The position numbers were made by a program, and so were the translations under genes. From an uncultured Saprospiraceae bacterium (GTDB taxonomy: Bacteria > Bacteroidota > Bacteroidia > Chitinophagales > Saprospiraceae), in assembly GCA_937981555.1 (NCBI GenBank), contig CALJOK010000007.1, positions 1 to 64,000 on the forward strand: DNA of 64,000 nt. The letters run 5' to 3'. How positions within the stretch are numbered: the stretch's first letter is position 1; every line of letters starts with the position of its first letter. Shown one piece after another: positions 35,256-44,600 of the stretch. The notes below the pieces were generated by a model, which had not been told where the DNA came from, searched no databases, and saw only the letters and a program-made list of their open reading frames with translations.

Positions 35256-36050
35256 TTGGAAAAAAATACTCGCACGCTCGTTAGAAATTTAGTTCAATCA
35301 AAATACCTTGATGTATTTGCAGCACTATTGATTTTTGGAATTTGTATTTGGAGAGATTTTCATGGAACAATTTTTTTTAATGGGGAAATCCAATTTGGAA
35401 TTCCGATGAAAGAGTTGGTGAGTTACATGCAACAAGGTGCTTTCCCTTTGGGGATCGTCTCAATGGTTGGAGCAATTTTTTCTGTTCTTGCTACTCGCTT
35501 AGTGGGTAAACAAAATAACTGGGGGAATTTCATTGGCATTTTTACCACAATTACTTCGGGCGTAATTGATTATTTATTTGGAAATCACTCTGCAATTATT
35601 ACCTACCCAGTAACTTTTTTTATTCAGACTTATGCATATTCTAAATGGAAAAATGGCGAACGAATTCGTAAAAGAGATATTTATTATTATTTGATTCTAG
35701 CAGCAGGAATGTTATTGGGATTTGCTTTGGTTTATTTGGGAGCCTATCTTTTTGGAGGAATTACTGATCCAACATTTTTGATTTTGGTTTCTGTTATTTT
35801 TGGATTGTCGGTTGGTGGGAATGTTTGTAATGCATTCAAGTATGAAGAAACTTGGTTCAGTTGGGTGATTTATAATATCGTTAATTTGGTAAAAAACGCC
35901 ATGCAAGCAAACCTAGCCAACGTCGTGAAATATTTATTCTATTTGTTTAATGCAGCAGTTACGTTATTAGATTGGAAATGGAATGGCGACATCGATAAAA
36001 ATATTTCCGATGATGCAAACATTTTAGAGCAAGAAGTGATTACCTCATAG
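35256..36050 (+). CDS. pnuC: PnuC-like nicotinamide ribonucleoside/mononucleotide transporter
   Basis: A 264-residue membrane protein with about seven hydrophobic segments. QNNWGNFIGIFTTITSGVIDYLFGN, the ETWFSWVIYNIVNLVKN stretch and the C-terminal NVVKYLFYLFNAAVTLLDWKWNGD resemble PnuC carriers, which take up nicotinamide riboside for NAD salvage. The only in-frame start at this end is TTG, 18 bases after the large inverted repeat; the next Met would remove about 45 residues and one membrane segment, so TTG is preferred. It is followed by a small gene in the same direction. Confidence 0.72.
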   Translation: MEKNTRTLVRNLVQSKYLDVFAALLIFGICIWRDFHGTIFFNGEIQFGIPMKELVSYMQQGAFPLGIVSMVGAIFSVLATRLVGKQNNWGNFIGIFTTITSGVIDYLFGNHSAIITYPVTFFIQTYAYSKWKNGERIRKRDIYYYLILAAGMLLGFALVYLGAYLFGGITDPTFLILVSVIFGLSVGGNVCNAFKYEETWFSWVIYNIVNLVKNAMQANLANVVKYLFYLFNAAVTLLDWKWNGDIDKNISDDANILEQEVITS

Positions 36051-36104
36051 GCTGAGTTGCAAAAAAGGAAGACTAATCGTATTTTTATAAAAAAGAGAAA
36101 ACAG

Positions 36105-36596
36105 ATGTACACACAAAATGAGATCAAGCAAATGGTTATTCCTTTGCTAAAATCAAAAGGGAAATCCTATCGGAAGTTTAAAAAAGTCCTTGCTCGAAAA
36201 GCAAAGGAAATTGAACCGATCGCAACAATTACTAGCGATGGATTAGAAACAACTAACCGAGCAAGAACAGGAGATTATATTGTCAAAAATCAAACAGATG
36301 CAGGCGAAGAATATGTGATGTCTCCACAGAAATTTAAAGACCGATATAAATACAAAAAACGATCTAAGGCTGGATATTCTGAGTACGAACCGAAAGGGCG
36401 AATTACAGCTATGGAAGTGAATAAAAGTTTTTTGAAAAAACTTAAACTCAATGAGGAGTTTTGTTTTGAAGCTGCATGGGGTTCAAAAATGGTGGTTAAA
36501 GAAAAAGATTTTTTGGTTTGTCCGATGGGGGGGAATGAAATTTATCGGATTGCTAGGAAAGAGTTTTTTGAGACTTATGAGAAAGAAAGGGAATAA
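36105..36596 (+). CDS. Protein of unknown function downstream of pnuC-like gene
   Basis: From the ATG at 36105, 55 bases after the transporter, it encodes 163 residues; an upstream TTG at 36057 would add 16 basic residues. It is a soluble basic protein with an ARTGDYIVKNQTDAGEEYVMSPQKFKDRY stretch (about 50-80) and a C-terminal part (EEFCFEAAWGSKMVVKEKDFLVCPMGG) rich in aromatic and charged residues, which looks like a small beta-barrel domain. I cannot name the family. Position suggests co-expression with the transporter and perhaps a role in nicotinamide nucleotide use; this is inference. Confidence 0.6.
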   Translation: MYTQNEIKQMVIPLLKSKGKSYRKFKKVLARKAKEIEPIATITSDGLETTNRARTGDYIVKNQTDAGEEYVMSPQKFKDRYKYKKRSKAGYSEYEPKGRITAMEVNKSFLKKLKLNEEFCFEAAWGSKMVVKEKDFLVCPMGGNEIYRIARKEFFETYEKERE

Positions 36597-36616
36597 CGAA
36601 TAGCGAACACTTCGCT

Positions 36617-36685
36617 AAGGAATAACCAATCTCCAAGTTTTGTAAAAATCTAGTTTTGTAATTCCTTGGACATTGGTTATCCCTT
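36617..36685. repeat. Imperfect inverted repeat in the convergent gap
   Basis: Arms of 21 bases (36617-36637 and 36665-36685) pair with two mismatches. A small hairpin AGCGAA-CAC-TTCGCT lies just before it. It probably ends the plus-strand transcript of the pnuC-like unit. Confidence 0.55.
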
Positions 36686-36718
36686 GTAGAGTGTTGGATA
36701 TTCGAAAATAAAAAAAAG

Positions 36719-36750
36719 ATGAAGTGCCTACGGGGGTGTAAGCACTTCAT
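36719..36750 (-). terminator. Terminator of the sigma-factor/159-residue gene unit
   Basis: A 9 bp stem (36719-36727 with 36742-36750) followed on the minus strand by a T-run. A second 9 bp hairpin with a 5-base loop lies closer to the stop codon at 36771-36793. Confidence 0.65.
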
Positions 36751-36800
36751 TCCACATACTATGAGAAAGCAAAGTGGTTGGAAAAACCACTTTGAGTATT

Positions 36801-37280
36801 TTAAGCTGTTCGGGACTGATGATGAAGATAAGTACTCAATGGAATTGTTGACCAACCTTTTTGTTTTTTCCCACCCATAATTTTTTCTTTTTCCAAATCA
36901 TTTAATATTTCATGTGTGGTCAAAGATTGACTTAATAGATCAAAAGATTTAGATTTTTTGATCATCATGTATTTGTCAAAATCAGAGAATGATGTCAATC
37001 CGTTTTTTTCAAGAATAACTTTATACCCTTTTAGATTGCATGCTGTAATTAGATTACAGAAATTTTCGATTTCATAAAACATTGCATTATCGTCGTTGAA
37101 GAAGTAATTGAAAATGACTTGAAAGAGTTCTTCCTTTTTGAAAGGAAAGAGTTTTTGGAAATTAGGATAAGTCAAATTCAAAATTTCCTCAACGACAACA
37201 GAATGCAAATGACTATTTGTCCATTTTTGAGAATGGATTAATTCGTTTGTTTTGCCAACATGTAAATTTTTCATAGTCAT
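36801..37280 (-). CDS. Unknown protein with double-glycine leader-like motif near its C-terminus
   Basis: A 159-residue protein with no signal peptide. Residues 126-137 read LNDLEKEKIMGG, which matches the pattern of double-glycine leaders (Leu at -12, Glu at -8, Ile at -4, Gly-Gly at -2/-1), although Lys replaces Leu at -7. It leaves a basic 22-residue tail beginning KKQKGWSTIPLS. Known double-glycine precursors have much shorter leaders, so this may be chance. The N-terminal part is rich in Phe, Leu and Asn, with FPFKKEELFQVIFNYFF. It starts 42 bases after the sigma-factor gene on the same strand and is probably co-transcribed. No ABC peptidase-exporter is seen in the window. Confidence 0.6.
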   Translation of the reverse strand: MTMKNLHVGKTNELIHSQKWTNSHLHSVVVEEILNLTYPNFQKLFPFKKEELFQVIFNYFFNDDNAMFYEIENFCNLITACNLKGYKVILEKNGLTSFSDFDKYMMIKKSKSFDLLSQSLTTHEILNDLEKEKIMGGKKQKGWSTIPLSTYLHHQSRTA

Positions 37281-37322
37281 TTTAGATGAAGTAAAATTAT
37301 AGTGTTTATAAATGCAAAGGGC

Positions 37323-37883
37323 TTACCCTATTTTAATTCTCTTTTTGATTTTTAATCGCAACCTGCGAAAATTGGTGCCAACTGTGTTAGCGGGCATGTT
37401 TAAGAGATGAGCAATTTCTTTATTTTTAAATCCTCGATCAGTCCTCAAGTAAAAAGCAACTCGAATTATTTTAGGTTCCTTTTCTAATGTGTCATAATAT
37501 GCATTTTTGATCACACAGATATTTTCGTTGGACAAATAATTCGCTTCGATGGACTGTTCAAATTTTGTTTTTTTTATTTCGCAATATTTTTTTTCTCTCT
37601 CTTGCCTATTTTTCTTTTTTCGAATAGCATCGATATGTGTGTTGTTCAAGGTAGTAGAAAGATAAGACAGCGTCCTTGGTTTTTCCCAAAGGATTATTTC
37701 TTCCAACTTTATTAAAGGCCAGGTACATATTTTTTCAAAAGTGTTAGCTACTAGTTCATTAGCGTCAGTTTCATTCAAAGTCAAATATAGCCCTACACCA
37801 AAGAGTGCATGGTAGTAAGTATTATGAAAGACGGTGATGATTTCGCATGAGCGAGTTATCTGGGGTGTTTTCTCATTTCCCAT
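37323..37883 (-). CDS. ECF-type RNA polymerase sigma factor
   Basis: A 186-residue sigma-70 family protein. Region 2 (about 20-95) has the helical NELVANTFEKICTWPL and YLSTTLNNTHIDAIRKKKNR stretches typical of ECF factors; region 4 (about 130-183) has the helix-turn-helix FKNKEIAHLLNMPANTVGTNFRRLRLKIKKRI. It may recognise a promoter set outside the primary consensus. No anti-sigma factor with a membrane segment is next to it, which is unusual; the downstream soluble 159-residue protein takes the place where one often finds it. Confidence 0.85.
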   Translation of the reverse strand: MGNEKTPQITRSCEIITVFHNTYYHALFGVGLYLTLNETDANELVANTFEKICTWPLIKLEEIILWEKPRTLSYLSTTLNNTHIDAIRKKKNRQEREKKYCEIKKTKFEQSIEANYLSNENICVIKNAYYDTLEKEPKIIRVAFYLRTDRGFKNKEIAHLLNMPANTVGTNFRRLRLKIKKRIKIG

Positions 37884-38239
37884 AGTGATCGTTTTGATTC
37901 AGAAAGAAATCTAGTATGTTTAAAGTATTCTTCTTTTTTTCCCTCAAAAGAAGAATGCTTGAATAAGCTTGTTTAATATTAAGACGATTCTAAAAGAGAA
38001 TCATTTCAAAAAAAAACGGTGAATTTAAAATTAGTTTTGTTCGAAGTGTGAAAGGTAAGAAATTGAAAAGTTCGTATTGAAACTTTTTTTTATAAAGATA
38101 AAGAAAAACTTTAATATTTTAAAATGTGTTATATGTTTTTTGGTAAGCCATTTTAACTTACTAGATTCTTTTCAAGAAATAAAAAATGCGATTACCCATT
38201 TCTGAATAATCGCATTTTGTTTTTTAGAAAAAAATAAAC
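37884..38239. other. Intergenic region upstream of the sigma-factor gene
   Basis: About 355 AT-rich bases between two minus-strand genes. It contains the DUF2461 gene terminator at 38183-38218 and should hold the sigma-factor promoter; I find no TAnnTTTG box, which would fit autoregulation by the ECF factor but does not prove it. Confidence 0.4.
38183..38218 (-). terminator. Terminator of the DUF2461 gene
   Basis: A perfect 12 bp stem (38183-38194 with 38207-38218), 12-base loop, with T-run on the minus strand. Confidence 0.8.
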
Positions 38240-38920
38240 CTAATCTATAATCGAAACACCATTCGAATCAGTTGTTAGTACTTCGCTCATGTAATTAAAA
38301 AATGGCTGCATCGCCTTGTAAGCTTTGACTACTTCTTTGACAAACTTTGGATCTTTAATTTCTTTGTCCGTAAATTTTCGATAAACGACAAATTGCTTGT
38401 ATCGCAGTAAATCAACTGCAGGGTGATCTTTTTCAAAACCACGAGGCGCAGTTTTTAATTTTTCTCCTTCCAATGTTCCAAACATTTTTTTAAAACTCGC
38501 GGACTTAATAATTTTTCGAAACGGTTTATCATCAATGGCAATTTCTTCTCGAATTCGTTTTAAGTCTGGAGAATTGGGTGCCCAAAAACCACCTGCTGCA
38601 AATGAATTTCCAGGTTCGATATGAAAATAATAACCACCTCTTAATCTTGCAGTTGCTCGAGTCAATCCTCCTGAAAGATGTTTTTTGTAGGGAGTCTTAT
38701 CTTTTGAAAAACGAGTGTCTCGATAGATACGATGGGTTCTACATCGTTCGATATTATCGATCTTACTCATCTCATCATTCAGCGTGCTTGCAAAATTTTT
38801 GAAGAGTTCGATTTCTTTTTGGTAGCGAGGTTTATGTTCATTAAACCATTCTCGGTTATTATTTTTTTGAAGGTCTTTGATGAATTTTAAAGTAGAAGTT
38901 GGAATGTGAGTCAATTTCAT
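38240..38920 (-). CDS. DUF2461 (TIGR02453) family protein
   Basis: From the ATG at 38920 the protein has 226 residues, close to the family norm; the frame continues upstream without a good start. Recognised by FIKDLQKNNNREWFNEHKPRY at the N-terminus, HRIYRDTRFSKDKTPYKKHLSG near residue 70 and YYFHIEPGNSFAAGGFW near residue 100. The family is common in Bacteroidota and Actinobacteria, and its function is unknown. It follows the SRPBCC gene on the same strand, separated by a terminator-like hairpin. Confidence 0.85.
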   Translation of the reverse strand: MKLTHIPTSTLKFIKDLQKNNNREWFNEHKPRYQKEIELFKNFASTLNDEMSKIDNIERCRTHRIYRDTRFSKDKTPYKKHLSGGLTRATARLRGGYYFHIEPGNSFAAGGFWAPNSPDLKRIREEIAIDDKPFRKIIKSASFKKMFGTLEGEKLKTAPRGFEKDHPAVDLLRYKQFVVYRKFTDKEIKDPKFVKEVVKAYKAMQPFFNYMSEVLTTDSNGVSIID

Positions 38921-38946
38921 GTTAAGTATTTTTTGCAAAAATAAAT

Positions 38947-38983
38947 AAAATTGCGAGAGCGGGATAACGACTTTCGCAATTTT
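38947..38983 (-). terminator. Hairpin between the SRPBCC and DUF2461 genes
   Basis: A 13 bp stem including one G-U pair (38947-38959 with 38971-38983), T-rich on the minus-strand side; likely ends the SRPBCC transcript. Confidence 0.65.
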
Positions 38984-39022
38984 AATTTTTAACAAATGAA
39001 ATAGAATAGTTGTTTTGGGAAA

Positions 39023-39523
39023 TTAAGATTCTACTAGTTTTTTTAAATTTTTATTCATTTGAATAAAACTCTCCCTAGTGGCATTCCCTATTTTTTTCAT
39101 AATCATTCCTCGCAACCAACCACTAAAATTTTCTCCATGAATTAGTTTTGTTTGAGTAGAGGTGATCGCTTCCAATTTGAAATAATGTTGGCCATTGAAA
39201 ATTCCTAGAGGTGCTTTTCCTAACCATTCTAAATGTTCGTTTGGAGTGATCTTTAAAATCTTTGGCTTAAAAATATTTTCCTTTCCATCAAGTATCATTT
39301 TATTTTTGAGGCGACTACCTTCTTTTAATTCTCCTTCGATAGAAATGATAAAAGTATTCCAATTGGGATAATTTTCAAAGTTAGTAAGTGCTTGCCATAC
39401 TTTTTCTTGAGATGCGTTGATGATAATTTCAGTTTGAATAGATTTCATTTTTCTTGGGTTTTGAGCAGTTAATGAATAGGTGATAAAAAATAAAACTAAG
39501 ATTGCAATTAACTTTGTATGCAT
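39023..39523 (-). CDS. Exported SRPBCC-fold protein
   Basis: A 166-residue protein of the START/SRPBCC superfamily, which binds hydrophobic ligands in a deep cavity. The family pattern is visible in IIINASQEKVWQALTNFENYPNWN (about 32-56), the beta strands with EGSRLKNKMI and the long C-terminal helix. Unusually for the superfamily it begins with a likely signal peptide (MHTKLIAILVLFFITYSLTAQ), so it may act in the periplasm; an internal Met at residue 26 could instead give a cytoplasmic form. The ligand is unknown. Confidence 0.75.
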   Translation of the reverse strand: MHTKLIAILVLFFITYSLTAQNPRKMKSIQTEIIINASQEKVWQALTNFENYPNWNTFIISIEGELKEGSRLKNKMILDGKENIFKPKILKITPNEHLEWLGKAPLGIFNGQHYFKLEAITSTQTKLIHGENFSGWLRGMIMKKIGNATRESFIQMNKNLKKLVES

Positions 39524-39685
39524 GATTTCTAAATTTTGATTCGATACAAAGATGCGGCGAGTTGAAGTCAGCTAACGTTAACAAAAGATAAGAAAATGGA
39601 ATTTCTAATTTTTCATTGAACGAATTAATTAAAATCAGAGTTGGTTGGTTTGGAATTTATAAATCTAAAAAACATAAAATTAAAA

Positions 39686-40681
39686 ATGCGAAAATTAGCA
39701 ACCATTCGAAAGATTGATGAGGTCAAGGAGCACACTAATGCAGACCGTTTAGGAATATATGTAGTCGATGGCTGGAAAGTTATTGATGGAAAAGGTCGTT
39801 ACCAAAAAGGTGACGTTGTGATTTATTGTGAAATAGATTCCTTTTTGCCGATACGAGAAGAATTTGAATTTTTGCGAAAAACTTCCTTTAAAAAAATGGG
39901 AGAGAAAGAAGGTTTTCGATTAAAAACTATTCGACTAAGAGGCGAGTTGTCTCAAGGATTATTGATCCCTATTTCTGTTTTGCCAAAAGATTTTGAATGG
40001 ACTGAGATGGGAGAAGATGTAACCGCATTGTTAGGAATTGAAAAATATGAACGGCCAATTCCAGCAAGTCTTTCAGGTATTGCGAAAGGAGATTTCCCAG
40101 GCTTTATTCGAAAAACGGATGAAGAACGAATTCAAAATTTATCTTACGATGAATTAATTCAACACTCTTACATCGTTACCGAGAAGTTGGATGGCTCAAG
40201 TTGGACGGCATATGTTAAGGATGGAGAAATTGGAGTTTGCTCTCGTAATTTAGAATTGTTAGAGGATGAAAAAAACTCGATGTGGCGAATAGTTAGACAG
40301 TATGGTTTGGAGGATAAAATGATTTCTCTAGGTCGAAATATTGCGTTGCAAGGAGAATTGATTGGAGGAAAAATTCAAGGTAATCCATACAAGATGAATA
40401 ATTTTGATGTTCGGATTTTTAAAATTTGGGATATAGATAATCATAGTTATTTAGAGATGACTGAAATGATTGAGTTGAGTGCTTCTTTAGGATTGACGAC
40501 TGTTCCTATTTTGGAAAAGGGATTTCAATTACCTCCGACAATGGATAAAGCACTACTTTTTGCAGATGATATTTCAACCTTGTATTCTACCAATCGGGAA
40601 GGTGTTGTGCTCTATGCAGAAGGAAATCCTGATGTTCATTTTAAAATAATTTCTAATACTTTTTTGGAAAAAGAAAAGTAA
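39686..40681 (+). CDS. RNA ligase of the DRB0094 family
   Basis: A nucleotidyltransferase that seals RNA ends by way of a lysyl-AMP intermediate. I choose the ATG at 39686 over a TTG at 39641. The 331-residue product has an N-terminal OB-like domain (about 1-110; LATIRKIDEVKEHTNADRL) as in Deinococcus radiodurans Rnl, then the adenylation domain with motif I KLDGSS, Lys167 being the candidate nucleophile, and motif IV-like REGVVLYAEG near residue 305. Stand-alone ligases of this family lack the 5' end-healing domains of T4 Pnkp/Rnl systems. It is a single gene with its own terminator; no RtcB or toxin RNase neighbour is seen. Confidence 0.85.
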   Translation: MRKLATIRKIDEVKEHTNADRLGIYVVDGWKVIDGKGRYQKGDVVIYCEIDSFLPIREEFEFLRKTSFKKMGEKEGFRLKTIRLRGELSQGLLIPISVLPKDFEWTEMGEDVTALLGIEKYERPIPASLSGIAKGDFPGFIRKTDEERIQNLSYDELIQHSYIVTEKLDGSSWTAYVKDGEIGVCSRNLELLEDEKNSMWRIVRQYGLEDKMISLGRNIALQGELIGGKIQGNPYKMNNFDVRIFKIWDIDNHSYLEMTEMIELSASLGLTTVPILEKGFQLPPTMDKALLFADDISTLYSTNREGVVLYAEGNPDVHFKIISNTFLEKEK

Positions 40682-40711
40682 TGAATTTTTCCTTTCGACT
40701 ATAAAATAGAG

Positions 40712-40743
40712 ACTTGTGATTCGTTGAAAAATGGGTCACAAGT
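40712..40743 (+). terminator. Terminator after the RNA ligase
   Basis: An 8 bp stem (40712-40719 with 40736-40743), 16-base loop, followed by a T-run. Confidence 0.7.
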
Positions 40744-40746
40744 TTT

Positions 40747-41325
40747 TTATTTCCCATCAAAAATTCTCTTCCGAATCCTACTCAAAGAAACAGGCGTGAT
40801 GCCTAAATAAGTCGCCAACATATGTTGAGGCACTCGATTTAATAATTCAGGTTGGCGCTGGAAAAGGCGAAGGTAGCGTTCCTCAGGACTATCTAAAATT
40901 AGAGAAGCCACCACCTTTTGAGCGAAGACAAAACGCTCGGCTAAAAGTTTTCGAGTAAAAATATTGAGTCTTGGAATTTTTTCATGCAAGTCATCAAATT
41001 TAGAAAAAGGAAGGATAACTAACTCACAGGGTTCTAACGTTTCGATTCCTTGCTGGCTAGGTTGGCGAGTAAGCATACTTTCAAATCCGCCCAGCATCAT
41101 GTTTTCGAGAAAAAAGAAACCAGTAATTTCCTCGCCATCTTTGTCGTAAAACAATCGAGCACAACCTTTATTGATAAAGTAAATTTCTCGGGCAATTTCT
41201 CCGATTTTCAGTAAAGGATATTTTTTAGGTACTTCCCGAAAAATTAAAATATCTTCTAATGCTGACTTTTCTTTTTCTGAAAATCGAAGATAACGATCGG
41301 TGAATTGAAAGAACTGTTGGAACAT
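40747..41325 (-). CDS. Crp/Fnr family transcriptional regulator
   Basis: A 192-residue regulator with a cyclic-nucleotide-binding-like beta-barrel (about 25-115; YFINKGCARLFYDKDGEEITGFFFLE), a long dimerisation helix and a C-terminal helix-turn-helix (VPQHMLATYLGITPVSLSRIRKRI). The canonical cAMP-phosphate-binding arginine motif is not seen, as is usual for the many Bacteroidota members of this type, so the signal is unknown. It is convergent with the RNA ligase gene. Confidence 0.85.
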   Translation of the reverse strand: MFQQFFQFTDRYLRFSEKEKSALEDILIFREVPKKYPLLKIGEIAREIYFINKGCARLFYDKDGEEITGFFFLENMMLGGFESMLTRQPSQQGIETLEPCELVILPFSKFDDLHEKIPRLNIFTRKLLAERFVFAQKVVASLILDSPEERYLRLFQRQPELLNRVPQHMLATYLGITPVSLSRIRKRIFDGK

Positions 41326-41614
41326 GAATATTAATTTTTTTTAAAAAATAACACTTGCGAGAAAACGAAATGGAATAAAAATGAATCATGAGATTGTATA
41401 ATCTCATGAAATTAATCTTTAAGATAAAAAAGAAATGAATAGTGGATTACATAATGTAAAACCTTCTTTATAGATAATGAAGATTCAACTATTTTATTTT
41501 TATCTTTTCGGAATTAATTTGATGTCTAAAAATCACTAACAATCTATTCACTAAACCTTCTCTCAATGTGGTAGTTTTTACTTCCTCATTGTAAAACCAA
41601 AATTTTTTTCCAAT

Positions 41615-44600
41615 ATGAAAAACTATACCAAGCTGACGTTACTTGTTATTTTCGTTTTTTTATCCAATCTAGTTTTTTCTCAAAAAGATTTTTCTCTTCA
41701 TTTACATGCTGGTGAAATTTCTCAAGATCAATTCTTAAAACCAAATGAAATTAATGCTCCAATATTGAGAGCTAATCAATTCGGAACAGATTATTATGTG
41801 ATGGTACAATTTGACCATCATCTTTCTTTGGCAGAAAAAGATAAATTGAAAACGCAAGGAATAGAATTGCAAGAATACATTCCTAATTTTGCATATATCG
41901 CAAAAGTTGCTAAAAATGCCAACCTTAATAATTCCATTGTAAAGTTTATCATTCCATTTCGACCAACTTATAAATATTCGATTGAGTTGGTGAAAAATAA
42001 AATTCCGACTCATGCGAAGATTGGAAATGAAGTGAGATTAAATGTGATAAAATTTGATGGAATTCCTATGAATGATTTTTTGTCTTCGCTTAGAATGAAA
42101 GGTTATGAAGCAGAGATGATTTCTGAAAGAATGGCTATAGTTCAATTGGAATTAGCAAAATTGGAAGAACTAGCTTTAGTTTCAGTTGTCAAATATATTG
42201 AACCAGTTCACCCTGATCCAGTAAAAGAAGGACTTAGAGGAAGAACTGTTCAGCGGGTAAATATGATTTCAAAAGGACCAGGTGATGGATATGATGGAGA
42301 AGGTGTGGTGCTAGGATTGTCAGATGATGGAGGAGTGAGTCATGTGGATTTTAAAGGAAGATTGACAGATTTTACGACTAACCAAGGAGGTACTCATGGA
42401 GACATGACTGCGGGACTTGCGATAGGTGCAGGGAATATAAATCCGTTGGGAATGGGAATGGCGACGGGGTCACATTTGAATTTATATAGAATGATTTCAT
42501 CCACTAATAATCCTCCAGTTACGAATGCAGTTAATAACTATAATAATTTAGGACAGGTTATTTCATCTACTTCTTACTCAGAAAGTTCGGGTGCTCAATA
42601 TACCGAGCGATCTAATTTTGTAGATAATCAATTGTATAATAATAATCAGTTAATGCATTTTTTCTCAGCTGGAAATAGTTCTTCTTCTAATTCAAGTCCA
42701 ATCTATGGTGGGATTACAGCTTCCAATGGTGGCTTTTTTGGAAATATTACAGGAGGAACTAAAGCAGCTAAAAATACGATTGCTGTTGCGAATTTGCTTT
42801 ATAATGATGAGCGAGTCGGTTCTTCTTCCCGAGGACCAACTGCTGATGGTCGAGTCAAGCCAGATATTTCAGCACATGGAAATGGAAATTTATCACTTGA
42901 TCCAAACAACCAATATGGAGCAGGTGGAGGAACTTCCGCAGCGGCTCCTTCTACAGCTGGAACAGTTGCCATGTTGTATGATGCTTACCGAGATATGAAT
43001 GGAGGTTCTAATCCAAATGGAGGGTTGATCAAAGCAATGATCTTGAATACTGCGGATGATATTGGACGAACTGGGCCAGATTATGATCATGGTTGGGGAA
43101 GGATTCATGCAGGGAATGCGTATGAAGTTATTTCCAATAATCAATACCTCTCCTCTTCTATCTCCAATAATGGATCAAATACACATACTGTTACAGTTCC
43201 TTCGGGAACTAAAGAAGTAAAGGTGATGGTGCTTTGGGTTGATCCTGCTGGTGCGATCAATGCTTCTATTGCTTTAGTCAATGATATTAATATTACGATG
43301 ACTACCCCGAGTGGGCAAAATTATGAACCATGGATATTAGGACTTGATCCAACTTTGGCAAGTTTAGAGGCTGATGCGGTGCGAGGAATTGATAATCGAA
43401 ATAACATGGAGCAAGTTAGTTTGGAAAATCCACCAGCGGGAAATTATACCATTAATGTTTCAGGGTTTGATATTCCTCAAGGACCACAAGAATATTTTTT
43501 AGTTTATCATTTTACTCCAGATGAAATAAAAGTTACCTATCCAAATGGAAATGGTGAACCTATGGTACCTGGTGTAGAAGAACCTTTGCGTTGGGATGCC
43601 TTTGGGAATACTGGAAATTTTACGGTTGAATACTCTGTCAATAATGGAGCAAGTTGGACAAATATTTCAAGTTCAGTTCCAGGGAGTGATCGTTACTTAA
43701 ACTGGACACCACCTGCAGTTCCAACTGGAGAGGCTAAAATTAGAGTGAGTAGAAATGGTCAAAGTGACGAATCAGATACAGGGTTTAGCATTATCGACGA
43801 ACCTGATTTTTCCATAGCTAGTGGTGCAAATAATGAAGCAATTATTTCATGGGATGCGATTCCTGGGGCAACTAGTTATGATATTTTTAGATTAGAAGAT
43901 AAATACATGGAGTTACTTGGATCAACGGCAACAACTTCATATACATTACAAAATTTAGTTTTAGGAGAAAGTCATTGGTACTCCGTCAGAGCAAAAGATG
44001 CTGGGAATAATATTATAGGAAGACGTGCTTATGCAAAAGAGTATCGATATTTTATATGTCATGTAGATGTTTCTGTCAATATATTAACCGATGATTATCC
44101 TGGTGAAACTTCCTGGAGTATATTCGATGCAGCAGGAAATGAAATAGTTACAGGTGGCGGTTATTCGCAGCAAGCAACGAATTATTCTACGGTAGCTTGT
44201 GTACCTTTTGGCTGTATGGACTTTGTCATTTATGATTCTTTTGGTGACGGTATTTGCTGTGCTTGGGGACAAGGATCATATGAGGTGGTTGGTCCAGCAG
44301 GTAATGTATTAGCTTCAGGTGGACAATTTGGTTCTAGTGAGTCTACTAATTTCTGTTTGCAATCTGCTCCGCTTGTTTTAGAGTTAACCAATCAAACCAA
44401 CGTATCCTGTAATGGAGATAATGATGGAGAAATTACCGTTCAAGCATCAGGTGGACTTGGAACTTATACTTATAATATTAACGGAGGAACTCCTCAATCT
44501 AGCAATGTTTTTACAGGGCTTTCAGCAGGGACATATTTGGTTGCCGTAGATGATGGCACTAGTACGATTTCCATGGATGTTATTTTGACAGAGCCGCCAC

